This document shows, one piece after another, positions 1-5,521 of a DNA stretch of 5,626 nt. Every line of letters begins with the position of its first letter. The stretch's first letter is position 1. The notes beneath the pieces were generated by a model, which made no database searches, was not told where the DNA came from, and saw nothing but the letters and a program-made list of their open reading frames with translations. The stretch covers positions 1 through 5,626 of the forward strand of contig CAJWWH010000107.1 in assembly GCA_913048545.1 (NCBI GenBank). The letters run 5' to 3'. This DNA comes from an uncultured Opitutia bacterium. GTDB lineage: Bacteria; Verrucomicrobiota; Verrucomicrobiae; Opitutales; MB11C04. The translations under genes were made by a program, and so were the position numbers.

Positions 1-762
1 CGATAAAAAATCTAAAAGTAATAATATTAATCGATAACCTATGTAGGCAACCGCCAGAGATGCAGTCACCGCCTGACTGGAAGAATAAAAGAAATTATAT
101 AAATACAGAGTTAACGCTCCCAGAAAGGCGTAATGAATTGAATTTTTCCGACTGGCGGAGATAAGAAAGTATAATGCAAAAGCAGGAATCGTGATGGAAA
201 ACATATCCGTGTCATAATATCCTGCTAATGTACGGTTGTAGTAACTGTGAGTAATTCCAGCCAGGCAAGCTGAGAAAAAGCCCCATAACGAACTCCCGTA
301 CAATCTTCCAATTAATACAATGGGTATACAGACCAATCCAGCCACATAGACGGGCAACCAAAGCAACAATAGTTCAATATCCAAAGAGGGAAAAAACTTC
401 AACAAAAGGTAAGGCAGATAGGTAATCATGCCGTTCTGTAATACACTGGGGATCAGATGATTATCCTGATGCATGCCCAACTGACCTTTTTGAAGAATAC
501 TGCCAAAGTAAAAACTATCATGAGTGTTTGGCAATGCCACCCCATTTTTCACCATATCCTGGCGCAAATACTGTACCTCTCCGTTCTCATCAGTGTAATT
601 GGCTTGGGCAAAATCAATCCATTCCAAACGCACCCAGAAACTGAGAAGATAGGCTGAAACTACAAACAGAAGAGTCACCGTCCAATGGGCACGGTCTTTA
701 GGCAACTCGATTATACCCGAAAGAAAACCCCTTTCAGTGACCGTTTTATTGAAAAAATTCAT
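1..762 (-). CDS. pglB: PglB/STT3-type oligosaccharyltransferase, N-terminal 254 residues (3' end outside window)
   Basis: This is the N-terminal third of a membrane oligosaccharyltransferase, the enzyme that moves a lipid-linked glycan onto Asn in N-X-S/T sequons on the periplasmic face. The ATG at 762 is the first possible start, because a stop codon lies two codons upstream; the frame stays open to base 1. The decisive motif is SYYNRTLAGYYDTDM (residues 173-187), nearly identical to SYYNRTMSGYYDTDM as I recall it from Campylobacter PglB. It supplies R177, D184 and D186, matching R147, D154 and D156 of C. lari PglB. D82 in NTHDSFYFG is the likely counterpart of the first-loop metal ligand D56; the spacing to the DTD motif is 102 residues here and 98 there. 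TM1 spans about 27-46, and hydrophobic helices follow from about 112. The WWDxG motif and the external loop 5 glutamate would lie outside the window, so completeness is unknown. There is no Shine-Dalgarno. It lies 81 nt downstream of the coiled-coil gene on the same strand. Family assignment is firm; glycan and targets are unknown. Confidence 0.88.
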   Translation of the reverse strand, partial: MNFFNKTVTERGFLSGIIELPKDRAHWTVTLLFVVSAYLLSFWVRLEWIDFAQANYTDENGEVQYLRQDMVKNGVALPNTHDSFYFGSILQKGQLGMHQDNHLIPSVLQNGMITYLPYLLLKFFPSLDIELLLLWLPVYVAGLVCIPIVLIGRLYGSSLWGFFSACLAGITHSYYNRTLAGYYDTDMFSITIPAFALYFLISASRKNSIHYAFLGALTLYLYNFFYSSSQAVTASLAVAYIGYRLILLLLDFLS

Positions 763-804
763 TACTTAAAAATGTTATTTTAAACTAAGACCATCATAGA
801 CAGG

Positions 805-834
805 GTCATAAGTATTAGCAGAATAACCGAACAA
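805..834 (-). promoter_or_regulatory. Weak candidate promoter for the pglB-like gene
   Basis: On the minus strand TTGTTC (829-834) is followed after 18 nt by TATGAC (805-810), giving a start of transcription about 35 nt before the ATG at 762. Both boxes are imperfect and the region is AT-rich, so chance is a real possibility. The 81-nt gap at 763-843 shows no convincing terminator, and read-through from the upstream coiled-coil gene is equally plausible. Confidence 0.2.
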
Positions 835-843
835 TAAGTTGAA

Positions 844-2538
844 TCAACGAAACTTTCTATTCAGTCCGAAAAGAGTTTTCTTCAAAGAAGACATTAATGG
901 ATTTGTTTTGGTTGGGTCAAAAACCTTACCCAATGTGGTCCTGGACCCATTGTGAATTCGTGAACCCAGGTTCTTCACATGAAATGCATAGTTGTTGTTA
1001 ACCATAATACCAAGTAGCTCACCTTTTTGTGAAAAAACCAGATCCCCCTCACCGGGATCAAACTTGCCCGTCAAAAACGCAAAATTTGAATGGCTTACTT
1101 TGATGTATCGAGAGTCTCGCTCATCCCGAACGAAATCAGTTTGTCCGAAGCGTCCTTTCTTGGAATCAACAATCACTGCCTCCGAAAACAGATATGGATT
1201 TTCCGGTGCGTTAAAAACCTCGATTTCGGATGTTTTTTCCAACTCGGAAGGATTGATATAAAGAGGAACGATAAGAATTCGGGGATCATCCATAAAGGCC
1301 ACCTCCTTTATCTGAAGTGGATTATTCAACTTGGGGCTGGAAATTTGACCAGACACTTCAGTCAGTTTTCTTGGCATGGGTTCAAGGCGGAATGGACTAC
1401 TGCGGGCATGAACCAGTGAATAAGCAAACGAACCATCAACCATAATGATTGTATCCATTTCAAAAGTTTCCGTTCTGAGTGCACCCAAAAATCCACCGGC
1501 ATGGGTGAATGTAAGCTCAAGTTTGATTTTGTTTTCATCGTATCGGGTGAAAATTTCGTTAAGAGATTTGGTCTGAACCTCAGTCAGTTTTTTAAAATTC
1601 TCTTTCTGCTCGGCAGCAGAAACCTCCACCTCTTTTTTAATATTTTCTACTTTGGATCCAACCCCCTCAATTTCCAAACCAACCCGGGAGACATCATCTT
1701 TCACACTATTCACTTCCTTTGTAACAGTGGAGATTTTATCTCCGACTCCCGCCAATCCTTGTCCAACCACTTTTAGATCATTTCCAACATCTTTTAATTC
1801 GTTCCCAACTCCCTGTAAGCCCACATTAAGAGATTCAATTTTCTCATCAATCTTCGCAGTGGACGCAATCAGGGCATCGCCCCTTCTTTTCTCATCCTTG
1901 AGCTGTGCCTTTGCTTCGAATGCGGCTTTCTCCTCGGCCTTGGCTTTTTCCATGGATCGGGCCAGTTCCAAACGGACGGCCTCTGCCTCTTTTTCTGTTT
2001 TGGCTTTTAATTCGGCAAGTTGATCTGATTTTTGCTTTGCATCGGCGAGATTTTTTGCAAGTAATTCAAGCTCTTTTTGGGACGCTGCATTAGTCTGAAG
2101 AAGTGCCTCTCTCTTTTTCTCAATCTCCTCACGTTTGCGTTCCAATTCTTCGGCCTCCGCCTGTGACTTAATAATTTCCTCCTGCTTGTCGGCAATGACA
2201 GCATCCCTTGACGCAATCTGATTTTCCTTTTCCTCCAGTTCTTTTTGCCGCTGAGCAATTTGATCTTCAAGCTTCAGCTTTTGCTCCAGTAAATCATCTT
2301 TATCGCTACTCAGATTTTCCAACAGTGTTTCATTGGTTGCCTCCAATTCAGCCACCACATCATCGTAACTCTCTCCGTCGGAAATACGCTCGATTACTTC
2401 TTGGGATACAATCTTTTCTCCATCCTTGGCAATCTTTGCACCTTCCGGGATATCAAATCTTGCCAGAGCAAGAATGCTCAGCAGGAGGAAATCGCAAACT
2501 ACCAGTAATAAACTACGATTCATACCTCTTCTCGCCAT
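844..2538 (-). CDS. Membrane-anchored coiled-coil protein with VG-heptad array and degenerate trypsin-like C-terminus; possible MotB/TolR/ExbD-type partner subunit
   Basis: I do not recognise this as a named gene. From the ATG at 2538 it is 564 aa; numbering uses that start. A short basic N-terminus (R3, R4, R8) precedes one TM helix (about 9-26) with an embedded Asp, D16, in VVCDFLLLSILAL. This recalls MotB (ADFMTAMM) and the TM Asp of TolR/ExbD. The rest should be periplasmic. It comprises an E/K/Q/A-rich coiled coil (about 56-226), eleven consecutive heptads of type V-G-x-x-[LIV]-x-x (about 230-306), then a globular domain (about 336-530). That domain contains PGEGDLVFSQKGELLGI (495-511), which resembles the PGxSGxPVF..KGxLVGI stretch of trypsin-like proteases but lacks the serine. 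Other possible starts are TTG at 2550 and ATG at 2523. The latter overlaps the upstream gene by only 11 nt and has a purine-rich stretch, GAGAAGAGG, before it. The start overlaps the 3' end of the 761-aa gene, so translational coupling is likely. The gene is real; the function is inference. Confidence 0.85.
   Translation of the reverse strand: MARRGMNRSLLLVVCDFLLLSILALARFDIPEGAKIAKDGEKIVSQEVIERISDGESYDDVVAELEATNETLLENLSSDKDDLLEQKLKLEDQIAQRQKELEEKENQIASRDAVIADKQEEIIKSQAEAEELERKREEIEKKREALLQTNAASQKELELLAKNLADAKQKSDQLAELKAKTEKEAEAVRLELARSMEKAKAEEKAAFEAKAQLKDEKRRGDALIASTAKIDEKIESLNVGLQGVGNELKDVGNDLKVVGQGLAGVGDKISTVTKEVNSVKDDVSRVGLEIEGVGSKVENIKKEVEVSAAEQKENFKKLTEVQTKSLNEIFTRYDENKIKLELTFTHAGGFLGALRTETFEMDTIIMVDGSFAYSLVHARSSPFRLEPMPRKLTEVSGQISSPKLNNPLQIKEVAFMDDPRILIVPLYINPSELEKTSEIEVFNAPENPYLFSEAVIVDSKKGRFGQTDFVRDERDSRYIKVSHSNFAFLTGKFDPGEGDLVFSQKGELLGIMVNNNYAFHVKNLGSRIHNGSRTTLGKVFDPTKTNPLMSSLKKTLFGLNRKFR
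1621..1851 (-). repeat. Eleven tandem heptads (V-G-x-x-[LIV]-x-x) inside the coiled-coil gene
   Basis: These 231 bp encode eleven consecutive seven-residue units without a break in register, for example VGNELKD, VGNDLKV, VGQGLAG, VGDKIST, VGLEIEG and VGSKVEN. As a coiled coil, position a would be L/I/V, d would be Val and e often Gly. The codons differ from unit to unit (gtt ggg aac..., gtt gga aat..., gtc gga gat...), so the DNA repeat is degenerate. That argues for an old array held at the protein level over a recent slippage expansion. Confidence 0.8.
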
Positions 2539-4798
2539 CTTGCTTAACAAGCAAGTGATTACGATAGGGGCGTACTACAAAAATCTTTAGGGCCGCGACA
2601 AATAGAATCCCAAACAGGGTCGAAGTGTATGCACCAATGAGGGCATCCTGCTTTACATCCAGAACCAGAAGAAGGATCAAGGACAGGACCGTACCTCCAA
2701 GTCCAATATACAAGCCCAAATCAAAAAGGTTTTCCTCATTATCAAGCAAAGATAATTTTAGCCTGGAACTTAATTCCTCGTTTTTCACCTGAGAAATGCG
2801 TGACATGCAAATCATAAATATCACAACCTGCACAAGAAAAAAAGCTCCAGCTATAATTGCTGTTACACCGGTTAAATTTTGTTCCGCCATAGCTTCCTCA
2901 TTGGCAAAGGCGAGGAGATTCGCAAGCGCAAAATCAAATCCGGCCACAGAAATTTGCCCTCGAGGGGTTTGTAAAAGGTTGGGCTCCAAGGATAAGACTA
3001 CAATAAGAGCAACCAAAATGGCCCCGGAAAGTTTTGCGGTCCACCGAATTAAAAAGGAGCTTTTCGAGCGATGATGAGCCGGTTTGGGTAAGATATGGGC
3101 AATGAAAAATAAGAGAACGCAAATGGAACCGACTAACAGTGCAATTTTAATAATCAATGCAGCGGAACGATTGCTGTGGGAAAGGTAAGTTAAAAAATGT
3201 CCTCCAAAGTAAGGATAAAATGGACTGACAAAACTCGAAATTAGTCCTTTCTCGTTGATTGGTTTCCCACGGGAAATCAAATGCTTCAATGCCCCGGATC
3301 CAAACGACATCGCCCGGGAAATATCTTCGAGTGCGGCTACCGCAGCTTGCTTATCTCCATCGCGTTCAAACACCGGATACCCCTCAATGTAGCGTAATAT
3401 GCCAGAAGGATCGGAAGAGAGAAGTGTAGCACAATAAACGATGCGTAGTTCCTCTTCAAATTTGATCTCCGCTAACTTCTTTTCTTCAATCAACTGAGTG
3501 ATTTTCTTTCTTCCGCTCGATCTTTGATCAAGTGGTAAAAAGCCAAGTTCCTGCTCCGCTGCCTTTATTTTACCAATAAATTCGGACAAAGGCCGGTTTC
3601 GCATGCGAATCAGGGCGGAAAGGTCAAAAACTCCCTGTAAATCAGAGCAGGCTTGAGTCAGTTCCGCCATTTGCATGAGATTCATTTTGCGGGCCAACTG
3701 ATGGGCAGCCCAATAGAAAGAACGGATTCTTTCCTTGGATTGAAAATCTCCACTTAGCATCTTTTGAGAGAGACGTCCGATCTCATAGGCTGTGTCCGAG
3801 GTGAAGTATTCTTTTTCGATCGACATCGCGGTGCCCACCATCATCGGAACAAGAATCGGATAGGGAAGCCATCGACCGTGTTTTTCAAATTTCCCTTCCT
3901 TACTGACGATTCCTCCCACTACCACCGCGTAGCCACCATCATCGGTCTTTCCCACTCTCAGCATACCTGCATCTCTTCCAATATTCGGAAAATCGACTGC
4001 CAGTGAAGAAGCCACTCCGTCCGCTTTGTCCACCACCGCATCGGGTGCCTCTCTTCGAACAGAGAAAAATTCGGCTTTGCCTGCGAATTCGGTCAGGAAA
4101 CTGCGGGCATCCGCAATACACAAATCTCTAATTACAGCCTCGGATGCATTTTGATCAAATTCTCCCGGATAACGAACCCCCACCGATAATACGATTCGGC
4201 GATCAGGGAAAAACGGGAAATCCTGAAGCTCGGCAATTTTCACCCCAGGAAATGAGGAAATTCGTGGGTCGGATAATACCCGGGCCCAAAAATTGCCTGG
4301 TCTCCCCTCTTTCGGAATTCCCCGTAAAAGTGCCTGAACATTATCATTCGAACTGTTTTTGCTCAGTCTATCCCATAAATCTCCGCGTGTCGTGGCCCGG
4401 TTGTATACAAAAAAAGCCTCAAACCGACCGCGTTGTAAATTATACTGATCAATCCCACCAAAATAATCTTTGAATGTAAGCAAATCAAAAATACTTCCTC
4501 CACCTGAAATTGATAATTCAGGATGAGCCTCTTTTTTACTGTCAATTGCACGGGCAAAATTCTCACGCTCCGCAAGAGAGGTAAGCGGTAAAAGCATTTC
4601 TGCGGGACCAAGATTGTTTTGCCTAAGTTGTCGGACAATTTCCTGATCGATTGTTTTGCTATCTTCCCCCACATCTTCCAGGGTGTCCTCAGAAACGGAT
4701 GAAAAGAAAATGGGGCTACCCAATCCAAGGACTCCCAAAACAAACGCGATGGGAAGAAGAATTACACTTCCAACTTTACTTTTTTTTAATGGTTCCAA
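2513..4798 (-). CDS. 761-aa polytopic membrane protein with large periplasmic domain and TolQ/ExbB/MotA-like C-terminal helices
   Basis: I do not recognise this as a named gene. Residues 9-27 form a signal anchor behind Lys residues. Residues 28-545 form a large soluble domain, predicted periplasmic, with no motif I can name and a charged helical stretch around 405-455. Five TM helices follow at about 546-569, 584-603, 643-665, 692-713 and 719-740. The basic loop 570-583 and basic C-terminus lie inside by the positive-inside rule. The last two helices carry IGLGGTV (698-704) and AYTSTLFGILFVA (723-735). These resemble TolQ IGLFGTVWGIM and EALIATAIGLFAAIP, including the Thr residues that line that channel, and the topology (in to out, then out to in) matches. 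Unlike TolQ/ExbB/MotA, the cytoplasmic loop before the GTV helix is only about 26 residues. The start is TTG: a stop lies two codons upstream and the first in-frame ATG (residue 68) would delete the anchor. It overlaps the next gene, and sequons D-Q-N-A-S (215-219) and E-Q-N-L-T (639-643) are present. The CDS is firm; the channel assignment is moderate. Confidence 0.88.
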   Translation of the reverse strand: MEPLKKSKVGSVILLPIAFVLGVLGLGSPIFFSSVSEDTLEDVGEDSKTIDQEIVRQLRQNNLGPAEMLLPLTSLAERENFARAIDSKKEAHPELSISGGGSIFDLLTFKDYFGGIDQYNLQRGRFEAFFVYNRATTRGDLWDRLSKNSSNDNVQALLRGIPKEGRPGNFWARVLSDPRISSFPGVKIAELQDFPFFPDRRIVLSVGVRYPGEFDQNASEAVIRDLCIADARSFLTEFAGKAEFFSVRREAPDAVVDKADGVASSLAVDFPNIGRDAGMLRVGKTDDGGYAVVVGGIVSKEGKFEKHGRWLPYPILVPMMVGTAMSIEKEYFTSDTAYEIGRLSQKMLSGDFQSKERIRSFYWAAHQLARKMNLMQMAELTQACSDLQGVFDLSALIRMRNRPLSEFIGKIKAAEQELGFLPLDQRSSGRKKITQLIEEKKLAEIKFEEELRIVYCATLLSSDPSGILRYIEGYPVFERDGDKQAAVAALEDISRAMSFGSGALKHLISRGKPINEKGLISSFVSPFYPYFGGHFLTYLSHSNRSAALIIKIALLVGSICVLLFFIAHILPKPAHHRSKSSFLIRWTAKLSGAILVALIVVLSLEPNLLQTPRGQISVAGFDFALANLLAFANEEAMAEQNLTGVTAIIAGAFFLVQVVIFMICMSRISQVKNEELSSRLKLSLLDNEENLFDLGLYIGLGGTVLSLILLLVLDVKQDALIGAYTSTLFGILFVAALKIFVVRPYRNHLLVKQDGEKRYES

Positions 4799-4816
4799 AT
4801 TTTAAGATATGCACTT

Positions 4817-4845
4817 ATTATCACTCGTGATTCATTTTCTTGCAA
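4817..4845 (-). promoter_or_regulatory. Candidate promoter of the leftward membrane-protein cluster
   Basis: On the minus strand TTGCAA (4840-4845) and GATAAT (4817-4822) are separated by exactly 17 nt, a good match to a sigma-70 promoter. Transcription would start near 4810, leaving a leader of only about a dozen nucleotides before the TTG start codon at 4798. No Shine-Dalgarno is visible in that leader. Confidence 0.45.
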
Positions 4846-4862
4846 TCGCATTTTGTTCACAT

Positions 4863-4893
4863 TTTACATTATTGAAAATTCAATAATTTTAAT
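4863..4893 (+). promoter_or_regulatory. Candidate promoter of def with a long (19-nt) spacer
   Basis: TTTACA (4863-4868, 5 of 6 to the -35 consensus) and TTTAAT (4888-4893, 5 of 6 to the -10 consensus) are 19 nt apart. This places the transcription start near 4900, about 20 nt before the def ATG. The spacer is almost exactly filled by a perfect inverted repeat (4868-4887). AT-richness raises the chance of spurious boxes. Confidence 0.35.
4868..4887. promoter_or_regulatory. 20-bp perfect inverted repeat, candidate operator
   Basis: ATTATTGAA and TTCAATAAT are perfect 9-bp reverse complements separated by AA. The element sits in the 121-nt region between the divergent 761-aa gene and def, between the suggested -35 and -10 boxes of def. 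The two-base centre and pure A/T-rich arms make an RNA hairpin weak, so a binding site for a dimeric regulator is the likelier role. The nearby Fur-family gene is one candidate, since AT-rich palindromes are typical of Fur, PerR and Zur boxes; this link is inference. Confidence 0.45.
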
Positions 4894-4919
4894 TTTTTGA
4901 AAAACACAAAAATTCATTT

Positions 4920-5495
4920 ATGACGCTACCAGTTAAGCACTACGGTGATTCCATTCTCCGCCAAAAAGGAAAACAGGTTACTGAATTCTCCTCCGAGTTA
5001 AGCGCTCTGTATGAGGATATGCTCGTGACAATGCGCGAAGAGGAAGGGATTGGACTGGCGGCCCAACAAGTGGGAATCGCACTACAATTTTGCGTAATTG
5101 AAGTACCAAGTCTTTCCGAACTGCCAGACAAATGCATTTTGGATGGAAAAAATCTCGCACCTCCGCTCATTATGCCGATGTGTTTGGCCAACCCCATCAT
5201 TGAATTTTTACCCGGAGATGAGTATTACTATGAGGAAGGATGCCTCTCATTCCCCGAAATTAAAGGGGAAATTGCCCGGCCTGAGTTAATTATTGTTCGT
5301 TATCAGGATCTTGACGGCAATAAGCATCAACTTGAATGCGATGGGCTTCTGGCCCGCTGTATCCAACACGAAGTCGATCACTTGAACGGTATCCTGTTCA
5401 TCGATCATATGGAAAAAGAAATTTTTGCGGAAATTAAAAAGGATGTGAACGCACTCAAAAAGCATACTCAATCCACTATCAAAAAACAGAAATAA
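4920..5495 (+). CDS. def: Peptide deformylase
   Basis: This cytoplasmic metalloenzyme removes the formyl group from the N-terminal Met of nascent proteins. All three signature motifs are intact in the 191-residue product: GIGLAAQQ (residues 43-50, with Q49 expected to stabilise the transition state), EGCLS (106-110, metal ligand C108) and QHEVDH (149-154, metal ligands H150 and H154, catalytic E151). About 55 residues separate motifs 1 and 2, including a loop around 65-85 that is longer than in E. coli Def and is of a kind I associate with Opitutae-type sequences. The Lys-rich tail (170-191) is probably a helix and disordered end. The ATG at 4920 gives the normal N-terminus (V-K-x-Y-G-D-x-x-L-R) and has no Shine-Dalgarno. 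There is no fmt next to it; instead a Fur-like gene follows 26 nt after the stop with no terminator between, so the two may be co-transcribed. Identification is certain. Confidence 0.97.
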   Translation: MTLPVKHYGDSILRQKGKQVTEFSSELSALYEDMLVTMREEEGIGLAAQQVGIALQFCVIEVPSLSELPDKCILDGKNLAPPLIMPMCLANPIIEFLPGDEYYYEEGCLSFPEIKGEIARPELIIVRYQDLDGNKHQLECDGLLARCIQHEVDHLNGILFIDHMEKEIFAEIKKDVNALKKHTQSTIKKQK

Positions 5496-5521
5496 TTTTC
5501 TGCATTCGACTGATAAAAATA

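Noticed and set aside
457..657. A 66-codon plus-strand ORF.
   Set aside because: It is antisense to the pglB-like gene, whose catalytic motifs make that reading certain.
789..809. A possible terminator hairpin (GACC ... GGTC) between the coiled-coil gene and the pglB-like gene.
   Set aside because: The stem is only about 4 bp with a long loop and no following T-run on the relevant strand.
992..2023. Several open frames on the plus strand (992-1261, 1090-1419, 1501-1776, 1652-2023) and similar ones elsewhere opposite the long genes.
   Set aside because: They lie antisense to convincing genes, have biased composition that mirrors the coiled-coil codons, and show no domain or upstream signal.
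2513..2550. The overlap of the two large genes read as a frameshift splitting one long protein.
   Set aside because: The downstream product has its own basic N-terminus and TM anchor right at the overlap, and the upstream product ends with a normal basic cytoplasmic tail, so two overlapping genes fit better.
844..4798. Identification of the pair as the ZorAB part of a Zorya defence system.
   Set aside because: There is no OmpA-like peptidoglycan-binding domain, no cytoplasmic coiled-coil tail on the channel-like subunit and no helicase or nuclease partner nearby; only the general A/B layout is shared.
4821..4835. A four-codon minus-strand reading frame (ATG AAT CAC GAG TGA) upstream of the 761-aa gene, as a leader peptide.
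   Set aside because: It overlaps the best -10 box and spacer, so it would lie upstream of the predicted transcript; there is no attenuator structure.
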